Shown here piece by piece: positions 9,775 to 17,849 of a DNA stretch of 64,000 nt. Within the stretch, counting starts at the first letter, position 1. Every line of letters starts with the position of its first letter. The stretch spans positions 62,001 to 126,000 of the forward strand of contig CAZGMJ010000005.1 of NCBI GenBank assembly GCA_964526785.1. The letters run 5' to 3'. Below the pieces are notes generated by a model. That model was given only the letters and a program-made list of their open reading frames with translations, did not search any database and was not told where the DNA came from. The translations under genes were made by a program, and so were the position numbers. Source of the DNA: CAZGMJ01 sp964526785. Lineage in GTDB: Bacteria; Planctomycetota; Phycisphaerae; Sedimentisphaerales; Anaerobacaceae.

Positions 9775-12483
9775 ATGACAAAGCAGAACAAGGGACGCCG
9801 GGTCCGGCTTGCGGCGCTGATCGTCCTTATAGCGGGCGGTTCTCTGTCCGGTGCTCCGAATGCCGTGGAATGTGTGCAGTCGGCAGAACTGGTTGAAGCA
9901 TATGATTTTATTGAGTTATCTTTGCGGGTCGCTAAGCCGGACGCGCAAAACCCATTTGTGGACGTTTCGGTGAGCGGGACGTTCAAGTCTCCTCAAGGCA
10001 GGTCTTATCGCGTAGTTGGCTTTTGTGATGCACCGGATGGCAGCCTTTTCCGCGTGCGGTTCATGCCTCAGCTACCGGGCCGCTATACATACGCTATTAC
10101 GTATAAGCAGGGATCGTTTGAGAAGATTCACAAGGGGGATTTCGAATCCCGGGATATGGGGCGGCGGGGCGTCTTGCGGCTCGATCCCGAGCATCCCAAT
10201 CATTTCATTTGGAGCGGGACGGGCGAGCACTATTTCTGGAACGGTACGACAACGTACTATCTGATGGGATGGCAGGATGATGCTCAGATTCACAGTATTA
10301 TCGACAGGCTCAGCAGGCTGAAGGTGAACCGACTTCGCGTACTGGTGTACGGCCGCAATAACGATCGGCCCTGGGGCCAGCCTGTCAAGACCACGGACGA
10401 TTTTAAGCTGTATCTGAATCCGTGGCCCGCCAAACGCCCGCACAACGTGAAGAATCCCGGATTTGATCTGGGGCGATTCGACGTCGGGCATTGGAGGAAG
10501 TATGAACGCCTCCTGCGATACGCTCGCGAAAAGGATGTGATTGTCTCAGTGATCTTCTTCATCGGCGGGCAGGTGCTTCCAACGCCATTCGAAGCGTACA
10601 GCGACGAGGAACTGCGTTTCTATCGTTATGGCGTGGCGCGCTTCGGCGCGTTCTCCAACGTGACATGGGATCTGGGCAACGAGCACAATTTCCATCGCGA
10701 GTATCCCAAGTGGTGCGACTGGCTTGGCCCCAAGATCAACGAATGGGATCCATACGATCATCTGAACTCGGCACACAACAAGGTATACCGTACGCCGGGC
10801 AAGACCTGGAACGGCATGCAGCTTATCCAACGATGGGATGCGGGCCAGAACGGGTACATGCTTGAACAGCGCGATGCCCAGGCCGGGACGGGTCGCATCA
10901 TCCCGCAGATCAACGAAGAATACGGGTATCAGGATTTGTGGGAGAAGTATCCGGGGCATCGAGCCGCTGAGACAAGGAGGCGACTGGCCTGGGAGATATC
11001 CATGGCGGGCTGCTATCAGACGACGGGCGAGACCGCTAATCGGGGCACGGGCTTTGCGCCGGACAGCGGAGGCGGATGGGTGAACGGCCGTGGCGATGAC
11101 TCCATGAAGATGCTCGAAGGCTACGGGCATATGGTGGATTTCTTCACGAGCTTCGAGTGGTGGAAAGCGCAGCCGCGGAACGATCTGGTTGAGGGCGGTG
11201 CCATGTGCCTGGCCGAGGTTGGAAGCGTCTATGCTGTGTACGTTCCGAGCCCGACCGCTGTTACGGTTCGATTGGAAGAAGGCAAGTACCGCGCCCGATG
11301 GTTCAATCCGCGGTCGGGCGCCTGGAGTGACATAGAGGTTGCGCGGGGTCCGATCTGGCTGTCGCCCAGGCCGGCTGATACCGGCGACTGGGCACTGTTG
11401 CTTGAAAGAGATGACACGGCAGTCGACCGTATGGCGCCGCGTCTGGTTTCCGCCGCCGTCGGGGGCGAAGGGAACCGGTTGTACCTGACGTTTTCTGAAC
11501 ACGTTGATCCGGATACTGCGGCCAACAAGGACAATTACGTAATCGATGGAGATGTAGATATCCGGAGAGTTCGCGTCCAGGAGGATCATTACAGGGTCGT
11601 ACTAGACACATCACCGCTCTCGGAAGACAAGACATATACGCTGAGAGTCTCAGGTATTGCCGACCTTGCGGATAAGCCGAACAGAATGCAGGACGTCTCG
11701 GCGGTTCGATTGCTTTGTCACGGGGCCGCGACCCCATTGCTTAAGCTGGACTTTTCAAGAACAGGCGATCGAACCACTCCGAACGGGGGTTCATCAGCCG
11801 ACGAGCATCGCATTGCGAAGTTGACGCCGTCTGTGCCTCGGTGGACGGACGATGTGGCGGGTCGGAGCGATAGTGCTGCTGTTGATTTCGGCCGGAAGGC
11901 GGGCGAGTACGCGGTAGATCTTCAGGGGGGTCCGGTTGGTGCGCTGAAGGGACTGCGTTCCTTTACGATAACCGGCTGGCTGAACTGTCGGGTTGCAAAG
12001 GCAGGTTCGGGTGGCAATCGCATTGTCACGACCATCAACAACGGCGGTGAGGGGTTCGACCTTGTATTTCTTGCCGACGGCAGTTTGCAGATAGGTGTCA
12101 ATCAATGGCCCGATGGCGTACCTGCCCGCAGTTCGCCGGGCCAGATATCCGCAGATGCCGAAGCCGGTCATGACAACTGGCGTTTCTTCGCGGTCACATA
12201 TGATTCGATGAAGCGATCCGACAATGTTGGCTTTTATTTCGGAAGCCTCACTGAGAAGGCATCGTTGGGCAAGACGGTTACGTATCAGAGGGGCCCTGTT
12301 GGGTACAACACCGGCCCCCTGGCCGTAGGCAATTTTAATCCGCTGACAAGGCCGGGGCACGGCGATCGCATGTTCCGCGGCATAATCGATGCGGTTCGTG
12401 TCTTCGGCAGCAAGACGGATGCTGCCGGCGCGCTGTCCGTCGAACAGATTCGTTCAATACAGAAGCAGGTTACACAGGATTGA
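9775..12483 (+). CDS. Large secreted clan-A-like glycoside hydrolase (DUF5060/DUF4038 type) with lectin-like C-terminus
   Basis: 902 aa from the ATG at 9775, preceded by GGAG. Order of parts: signal peptide; a DUF5060-like beta-sandwich (about 40-130); a TIM barrel like the apiosidase/DUF4038 group (about 135-470); a putative collagen-binding-type beta domain ending in WALLLERDD (about 480-545); an SwmB/Ig-like domain (about 550-640); and a LamG/concanavalin-like domain (about 660-890). Candidate catalytic acids are E303 in WDLGNEHN and E381/E382 in QINEEYGY, spaced as in clan GH-A retaining enzymes. It is probably an exo- or debranching hydrolase acting on a complex polysaccharide. The substrate cannot be read from the sequence. 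Confidence 0.75.
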   Translation: MTKQNKGRRVRLAALIVLIAGGSLSGAPNAVECVQSAELVEAYDFIELSLRVAKPDAQNPFVDVSVSGTFKSPQGRSYRVVGFCDAPDGSLFRVRFMPQLPGRYTYAITYKQGSFEKIHKGDFESRDMGRRGVLRLDPEHPNHFIWSGTGEHYFWNGTTTYYLMGWQDDAQIHSIIDRLSRLKVNRLRVLVYGRNNDRPWGQPVKTTDDFKLYLNPWPAKRPHNVKNPGFDLGRFDVGHWRKYERLLRYAREKDVIVSVIFFIGGQVLPTPFEAYSDEELRFYRYGVARFGAFSNVTWDLGNEHNFHREYPKWCDWLGPKINEWDPYDHLNSAHNKVYRTPGKTWNGMQLIQRWDAGQNGYMLEQRDAQAGTGRIIPQINEEYGYQDLWEKYPGHRAAETRRRLAWEISMAGCYQTTGETANRGTGFAPDSGGGWVNGRGDDSMKMLEGYGHMVDFFTSFEWWKAQPRNDLVEGGAMCLAEVGSVYAVYVPSPTAVTVRLEEGKYRARWFNPRSGAWSDIEVARGPIWLSPRPADTGDWALLLERDDTAVDRMAPRLVSAAVGGEGNRLYLTFSEHVDPDTAANKDNYVIDGDVDIRRVRVQEDHYRVVLDTSPLSEDKTYTLRVSGIADLADKPNRMQDVSAVRLLCHGAATPLLKLDFSRTGDRTTPNGGSSADEHRIAKLTPSVPRWTDDVAGRSDSAAVDFGRKAGEYAVDLQGGPVGALKGLRSFTITGWLNCRVAKAGSGGNRIVTTINNGGEGFDLVFLADGSLQIGVNQWPDGVPARSSPGQISADAEAGHDNWRFFAVTYDSMKRSDNVGFYFGSLTEKASLGKTVTYQRGPVGYNTGPLAVGNFNPLTRPGHGDRMFRGIIDAVRVFGSKTDAAGALSVEQIRSIQKQVTQD

Positions 12484-12487
12484 CAGA

Positions 12488-12533
12488 TTCGCGACGGGTT
12501 GTACCGACACCATAACAACCCGATGGTCGCGAA
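12488..12533. repeat. Composite inverted repeat after the hydrolase gene
   Basis: Five bases after the stop codon at 12483, an 8-bp outer stem (TTCGCGAC at 12488-12495 with GTCGCGAA at 12526-12533) encloses a 7-bp inner stem (GGGTTGT at 12496-12502 with ACAACCC at 12515-12521). There is a 12-base loop and a one-sided 4-base bulge. A weaker hairpin (CACATT/AATGTG, about 12538-12556) follows. No T-run follows either stem, so this is not a classical intrinsic terminator. An mRNA-stabilising 3' structure or a protein-binding site are alternatives. Confidence 0.6.
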
Positions 12534-12601
12534 CATTCACATTCGAATGAAATGTGTTGCAGGGTTGTCATTGGCAGTCTGCGATGGAAAGGGGTGCACA
12601 A

Positions 12602-13798
12602 ATGAAATCGGATTTCACATACTATATGCCCACGCGGATTCTTTTCGGATGCGGCAAACTCGCTGAATTGGGCACAACGCCTTACCTGCCGGGCGGGAAG
12701 GCTCTTATTGTTATCGGCGAATCAGGTATCATGCGCAAACTCGGCTATCTGGATCGCGTAGTCGATTATCTAAAAAAGAACGGCGCCGATTCGGTTGTTT
12801 ATGACAAAATCAAGCCGAATCCCGTGTCGGAACATGTCGATGAGGCTGCGGCGTTGGCCCGGGACGACGGGTGCGACTTTGTCGTTGGTCTTGGTGGCGG
12901 CAGCACCATCGATTCGGCAAAGAGCATCGCCGTGATGGCGCGCAATCCGGGAGACTACTGGGATTACATTCAGGCCGGAACGGGCGGCAGAAAGATGCCC
13001 GAAAAGGGAGCGCTGCCCATCGTAGCTGTCACCACGACCGCGGGTACCGGCACGGAAGCTGATCCGTGGACGGTCATAACCAAGAGCGAGACGAACGAGA
13101 AAATCGGCTGGGGTTGCGATCTGACGTTTCCGAGTCTGTCCATCGTTGATCCTGAACTGATGATCAGCGTTCCGCCGCGGCAGACGGCCTTTACGGGAAT
13201 GGATGCTTTCTTCCACTCGGTAGAATCGTATCTGGCGAATGTGAGCCAACCCGCCAGCGACCACCTTGCCCTGGAGGCAATACGCCTTATCAGGCAGTAT
13301 CTGCCGGTTGCTGTAAAAGATGGAAACGATCTTGAAGCGAGGACAAAGCTCGCGTGGGCCAACACCGAAGCGGGTATCTGCGAATCACTTTCCTGCTGTA
13401 TTTCCCATCACTCGATGGAGCATGCGGTCAGCGCCTTCTATCCGGAGATTGCCCATGGAGCGGGCCTGGTTATGCTTTCGGTTGCGTACTTCAGTTACCT
13501 GGGAGAAAAGAACCCTGCTCGTTTCGACGATCTGGCGCAAGCAATGGGCAGGGATGTGACGGGTTTGTCGGCTGCCGATCAGGTCGGAGCATTTGTCGCT
13601 GCCCTGAAAGAACTGATCGATGCAATCGGGCTTAAGCAGGAAAGCCTGTCCAGTTACGGCATCAAACGTCAGGACCTGGAAAGATTCACGGACAACGCGT
13701 TTGAAACGATGGGCAAGCTGTTCGAATTGACCCCCGTTGAACTGACTCGCAACGATGTGCTGGCCATTTATGAGCGAGCGCACGAAGGTGACGTGTAA
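12602..13798 (+). CDS. Iron-containing (group III) alcohol dehydrogenase
   Basis: 398 aa. Residues about 95-105 carry the nucleotide-binding GGGSTIDSAKSIA, and TTAGTGTEA follows near residue 145. Metal ligands are expected at the Asp of GMDAFFHSVE (about 200), the His in that motif, and the two His of HSMEHAVSAFYPEIAHGAG (about 270-285). The family reduces or oxidises small alcohols or aldehydes with NAD(P) in the cytoplasm. Typical substrates are 1,2-propanediol, lactaldehyde and butanol. Its place between a polysaccharide hydrolase and a symporter suggests it processes a sugar breakdown product. An in-frame ATG at 12584 is possible, but AAAGGGG fits 12602 better. Confidence 0.9.
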   Translation: MKSDFTYYMPTRILFGCGKLAELGTTPYLPGGKALIVIGESGIMRKLGYLDRVVDYLKKNGADSVVYDKIKPNPVSEHVDEAAALARDDGCDFVVGLGGGSTIDSAKSIAVMARNPGDYWDYIQAGTGGRKMPEKGALPIVAVTTTAGTGTEADPWTVITKSETNEKIGWGCDLTFPSLSIVDPELMISVPPRQTAFTGMDAFFHSVESYLANVSQPASDHLALEAIRLIRQYLPVAVKDGNDLEARTKLAWANTEAGICESLSCCISHHSMEHAVSAFYPEIAHGAGLVMLSVAYFSYLGEKNPARFDDLAQAMGRDVTGLSAADQVGAFVAALKELIDAIGLKQESLSSYGIKRQDLERFTDNAFETMGKLFELTPVELTRNDVLAIYERAHEGDV

Positions 13799-13887
13799 TC
13801 TTAACGTGTGGGGCGGATGCGCTATTGGATGTATGGCTGGGTTCGTGCTGAATCGAGTTTGGGGCTGATTGGCTGGGAAATGGGCAG

Positions 13888-15357
13888 ATGTCCGACCCGA
13901 CACTGATTACTTTTATCGCATATTTCATCCTGTTGCTCGGGATCGGTCTCTACTTCTACTACCGCTCAGCGAGCATAGACGACTACCTGCTTGGCGGCCG
14001 GGCGATGGGTACCTGGGTTACGGCTCTGTCTGCGCAGGCCAGCGACATGAGCGGCTGGCTCCTGATGGCGCTGCCCGGTGCAATATACCTTGGCGGTCTG
14101 GCGAACACATGGATCGCGATAGGTCTGTTTGCCGGCACGGTCTTGAACTGGCGCTTCGTATCCGCAAGGCTGCGGCTGTACACGCAGAGAGTGGATGCAA
14201 TCACACTGCCATGCTTCTTCGAATCGCGTTTTCGCGATCCGACGGGTCTGCTGCGAATCCTCTCAGCGATTATCATACTGATCTTGTTCTCCGTATACGC
14301 ATCCTCGGGCCTCAAGGCTGCGGGCCTGCTGTTCGAATCCACGTTCCGGATCAATTACGCGTGGGCTGTTGTTGTTGGCGGGGCCGTAATCATTGTCTAC
14401 ACTTTCCTGGGCGGGTTCCTGGCGGTCTGTTGGACGGATTTGCTCCAGGGCGGACTGATGGTGTTTGCCATAACCATTGTGCCGCTCTTGAGTTACCGCA
14501 ACGTCGGAGGCGCAACAGCCGTTCGCGAGGCGATGGCTGATGCGGGTGTGCGGGCGAGTCTGGTGCCGGACGCACGCTGGCCACTTGTGGCGATTGCATC
14601 GAGCATGGCGTGGGGACTGGGTTACTTCGGCCAGCCGCATATCCTCGTTCGCTTCATGAGCATTAAGTCTGTGCACAAGCTCCGCAGATCGATGAGTATT
14701 GCGATTGTCTGGGTCTTCCTCTCGCTGAGCGGTGCGGTCGCAGTAGGTCTCGTCGGCGTGGCTATGTACGAAGGACTCAGCGACGGCCGGGAGGAGAAGG
14801 TCTTCATATACATGATCGAGAGTTTGTTGAACCCATGGTTTGGAGGGATACTGCTGGCGGCCATCTTTTCGGCCATTATGTCCACCATAGATTCCCAACT
14901 GCTTGTGTCCTCTTCGGCGCTCTCCGAGGATTTCTACGTCAAGGCCATTCGCAGGCAGGCTTCGACCAGAGAAGTCATTTGGGTCGGGCGGGGCTGTGTG
15001 GTTTTGATTTCGCTCATTGCTCTTGTGCTTGCTCTCAATCCTGAGAGTACTATCCTGAGCGTTGTTTCGTATGCGTGGGGCGGCTTTGGGGCCGCGTTCG
15101 GGCCGCTCATTCTCTTTTCCCTGTACTCGCGGAGGACGACGTGGCAGTCGGGACTTGCGGGGATGATTGTAGGAATTGTGGTGCTTGTGCTCTGGAAGGA
15201 GACCGGTCTCGGCGATACGCTGTACGAGATAGTGCCGGGGTTTCTGGCAGGCACGATGACGATTGGTGTGATTGACGCATGGTTTCCACAGAAAGACAAA
15301 GCCGTCATATCCGAGTACAATTCCGTGATGGCGGCCGCCGCCAGTAGCAATACGTGA
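13888..15357 (+). CDS. putP: Sodium:solute symporter, PutP-like
   Basis: 489 aa with about 12-13 hydrophobic helices. The first loop carries DDYLLGGRAMGTWVTALSAQ and SDMSGWLLMALPGA, which are hallmarks of the sodium/proline symporter branch of the SSS family, and FLGGFLAVCWTD lies in the middle. It sits in the inner membrane and couples sodium entry to uptake of a solute. Proline is the family's usual substrate, but in this polysaccharide cluster a sugar or organic acid is equally possible, so the symbol is tentative. The start follows a weak GGGAAATGGGCAG. The gene is 89 bases after the alcohol dehydrogenase and 27 before the next propeller, all on the same strand. Confidence 0.85.
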   Translation: MSDPTLITFIAYFILLLGIGLYFYYRSASIDDYLLGGRAMGTWVTALSAQASDMSGWLLMALPGAIYLGGLANTWIAIGLFAGTVLNWRFVSARLRLYTQRVDAITLPCFFESRFRDPTGLLRILSAIIILILFSVYASSGLKAAGLLFESTFRINYAWAVVVGGAVIIVYTFLGGFLAVCWTDLLQGGLMVFAITIVPLLSYRNVGGATAVREAMADAGVRASLVPDARWPLVAIASSMAWGLGYFGQPHILVRFMSIKSVHKLRRSMSIAIVWVFLSLSGAVAVGLVGVAMYEGLSDGREEKVFIYMIESLLNPWFGGILLAAIFSAIMSTIDSQLLVSSSALSEDFYVKAIRRQASTREVIWVGRGCVVLISLIALVLALNPESTILSVVSYAWGGFGAAFGPLILFSLYSRRTTWQSGLAGMIVGIVVLVLWKETGLGDTLYEIVPGFLAGTMTIGVIDAWFPQKDKAVISEYNSVMAAAASSNT

Positions 15358-15384
15358 TATTACAGAACAGACAGGCAGGAAGAT

Positions 15385-16683
15385 ATGAGAGACAATTGGT
15401 TGCGGGCAATACTCGTGTTAGCGGGCCTTTGCGGCATGGCTGCAGGCGACGACTGGCCTCAGTGGCGAGGATCGTCACGGGACGGCGTTTGGCGGGAGAC
15501 GGGCATTATCAGTCAGTTCGAAGGCGATGACATCCCGATTCGCTGGCGGGTTAGTGTGTCCAACGGATATAACGGGCCAACGGTGGCTGAGGGGGGCGTT
15601 TACGTGATGGATCGTGTGACCGAGCCGCGGGAGGTCGAACGCGTGCACTGCTTCGACGCGCGCACCGGATCTCCGGTGTGGTCTCGCCAATACGCGTGCG
15701 AATATGAGAAGATCGGGTATACCGACGGTCCCCGGGCGGCAATTTCGATAGACGACGGCAGAGCATATTCGCTCGGCGCGATGGGACATCTTCATTGCTG
15801 GGATGCGGAAACTGGTGACGTGATTTGGTCCCATGATCTGCGAGAGGTGTACAATATCCGAATGCCTACGTGGGGGATAGCCGCCTCTCCTCTGATCGAA
15901 GACGGCCTTCTCATCATTCAGATTGGTGGCAGACCGCAGGCATGTATTGTTGCCCTGGATAAGATCAGCGGCAGGCCACGTTGGCGGGCCATCGACGATC
16001 AGGCTTCGTATTCTGCACCCATTATCGTCGAACAGGCCGGAAGACGCGTTCTGGTGTGCCTGACCGGCAACCAGGTTGTCGGGCTCAATCCGATGACGGG
16101 GCGTACGTATTGGCGGAGTCCTTTCCCTGCTTCACGTATGCCGATTTCGATTGCCACGCCCGTCTTGCATGACGGCTATTTGTTCTTCAGCAGTTTTTAT
16201 GATGGCTCGCTCGTTTTGCGACTGCAGCCGGACGCTCTGGCGGTCGAGGAGGTTTGGCGGCAAAAAGGACCGAATGAACGAAATACGCGGAGCTTGCACT
16301 GCTGCATCTCGACCCCGGTCATCCGTGATGGGTATATCTATGGCGTGGACAGTTATGGTGAGCTTCGCTGTCTCGACCTTCGAACGGGCCGGCGAATCTG
16401 GGAGAGCCTTGAAGCGGTTCCAAAGGCGCGATGGGCGAATATCCATTTTGTGGAGAAAGGCCGAAATATCTGGATGTTCAACGAGCGCGGCGAGTTGATC
16501 ATCGCCCGGTTGTCACCGCAGGGTTTTGATGAGATCGACAGGGCTCAACTTATTGAGCCGACGGAGGGACAACTGGGGCAGCGCGGCGGCGTATGCTGGT
16601 CGCATCCGGCCTTTGCGCATAAGTGCGTCTACGCCCGAAACGACAGAGAACTGGTTTGTGCCGATCTCTCCGCGCACAAATGA
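15385..16683 (+). CDS. Secreted PQQ-like beta-propeller protein (second copy)
   Basis: 432 aa. AGGAAG precedes the ATG, and a signal peptide (AILVLAGLCGMAAG) comes first. The mature protein starts DDWPQWRGSSRDGVWRETG, the same opening as the propeller at 6553-7785. Blades show CFDARTGSPVWS, CWDAETGDVIWS, ALDKISGRPRW, GLNPMTGRTYW and CLDLRTGRRIW, at least five clear repeats. No catalytic site can be recognised. The pairing of two divergent propellers in one island suggests partner proteins for secreted oxidoreductases or a binding role at the cell surface. Confidence 0.85.
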   Translation: MRDNWLRAILVLAGLCGMAAGDDWPQWRGSSRDGVWRETGIISQFEGDDIPIRWRVSVSNGYNGPTVAEGGVYVMDRVTEPREVERVHCFDARTGSPVWSRQYACEYEKIGYTDGPRAAISIDDGRAYSLGAMGHLHCWDAETGDVIWSHDLREVYNIRMPTWGIAASPLIEDGLLIIQIGGRPQACIVALDKISGRPRWRAIDDQASYSAPIIVEQAGRRVLVCLTGNQVVGLNPMTGRTYWRSPFPASRMPISIATPVLHDGYLFFSSFYDGSLVLRLQPDALAVEEVWRQKGPNERNTRSLHCCISTPVIRDGYIYGVDSYGELRCLDLRTGRRIWESLEAVPKARWANIHFVEKGRNIWMFNERGELIIARLSPQGFDEIDRAQLIEPTEGQLGQRGGVCWSHPAFAHKCVYARNDRELVCADLSAHK

Positions 16684-16720
16684 ACTCGAGCAAGGAACGC
16701 GGGCAAAAATGCAAAAGTCG

Positions 16721-16749
16721 TTGTCCGCCGGACTCCCATGCCGTAGAAT
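16721..16749 (+). promoter_or_regulatory. Sigma-70-type promoter of the GT9 gene
   Basis: TTGTCC (16721-16726), a 17-base spacer and TAGAAT (16744-16749). The predicted start of transcription is at about 16756-16757, only two or three bases before the ATG at 16759, and no Shine-Dalgarno precedes that ATG. The mRNA is therefore predicted to be leaderless. Confidence 0.65.
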
Positions 16750-16758
16750 CGCCGTCCC

Positions 16759-17799
16759 ATGGCCGGCACATTCAATAACATCCTGATCATCAAACCCAGT
16801 TCCATGGGTGACGTAGTACTCGCACTGCCGGCGTTGTCGGCTCTGCGCAAGAGTTGCCCCGAAGCTCGCATCAGTTGGTTCATTCGGCCGGAATTCGCAC
16901 CGCTGTTGGAGGGACATCCATATCTGGATGAACTGATACTGTTTGACCGCAGATTTCTCGGAAAGGCCTGGTATAGTCCGCGATCCTTCAGTGGTCTGGT
17001 TTCATTGGTTCGCACGCTGCGGCGCGGTGGATATGATGCCGTATTCGATTTTCAGGGGTTGTTTCGCACTGCATCACTAACCTGGCTGTCCGGCAGTCCT
17101 CGCAGAACAGGTCCGGCCGAAACGCGTGAGCCGACGGGCGTGTTCTATACGGACAAGGTGCCTCAAAGGCCCGAGACGGTGCATCTGGTGGACTATTACC
17201 TTGATATGGTGCGAACCTCCGGAATCGAAGTCGGACAAGTCGATTTCACACTCGGCCAAGATGAAGAAGCTTCGAAATCGGCCGGCCGGATTCTCGATCG
17301 CTATGGGGTGAATCGCGGCAACTATGTGATTCTTGTGCCTGGTTCAATGCACGCGGACAAGTGCTGGCCGGCCGAACGGTTCGCTCGGATTGCCGACGCA
17401 ATCGCAGCGGAATTCGCTGCATCAGTTGTCATTGTCGGAGGTCCTTCGGAGACGCGATTGGCGCAGACGGTGCAACAACATTGCGGCGAACCGGTGACGA
17501 ATCTCGCAGGCTGTACCTCTCTTGCCGAACTTATGGTGCTGCTGAGAACCGCCAGACTGGTCATAAGCAACGACACCGGGCCCGGACACATCGCTGCGGC
17601 ATGGGGAACACCCGTGATTATGATCTTCGGACGGTCGAATCCGGCCAGAGTGGCGCCGTACGGACGGCCCGAGAACGTGGCTGCTATCGAGCCTTTCGAA
17701 CGGGGGTTGATTATTGACAGCACCGATCCCCGCCACCATGTCAACAACGTGACGTTCGAGCAGGTTTACGAAAAGGTGCATCAGCAATTAGGCCGATAG
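16759..17799 (+). CDS. Glycosyltransferase family 9 (heptosyltransferase-like)
   Basis: 346 aa. The start NNILIIKPSSMGDVVLALPAL is typical of ADP-heptose:LPS heptosyltransferases, and the C-terminal half carries the nucleotide-sugar motif SNDTGPGHIAAAWGTPVIMIFG. It should transfer heptose or a related sugar onto a lipid A core or similar glycolipid at the inner face of the cytoplasmic membrane. This implies an LPS-bearing outer membrane. The gene appears to have its own promoter immediately upstream and no ribosome binding site. It converges on ileS with a 50-base gap that contains a weak 6-bp inverted repeat (GCCTCG/CGAGGC). Confidence 0.9.
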   Translation: MAGTFNNILIIKPSSMGDVVLALPALSALRKSCPEARISWFIRPEFAPLLEGHPYLDELILFDRRFLGKAWYSPRSFSGLVSLVRTLRRGGYDAVFDFQGLFRTASLTWLSGSPRRTGPAETREPTGVFYTDKVPQRPETVHLVDYYLDMVRTSGIEVGQVDFTLGQDEEASKSAGRILDRYGVNRGNYVILVPGSMHADKCWPAERFARIADAIAAEFAASVVIVGGPSETRLAQTVQQHCGEPVTNLAGCTSLAELMVLLRTARLVISNDTGPGHIAAAWGTPVIMIFGRSNPARVAPYGRPENVAAIEPFERGLIIDSTDPRHHVNNVTFEQVYEKVHQQLGR

Positions 17800-17849
17800 G
17801 GCCTCGCAGAAAGCCGCCTACACGAGGCGAGTTATACGGCGCGAATACT

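Noticed and set aside
17800..17849. 6-bp inverted repeat GCCTCG/CGAGGC between the convergent GT9 and ileS genes as a bidirectional terminator
   Set aside because: The stem is short, the loop is 16 bases and there is no T-run on either strand.
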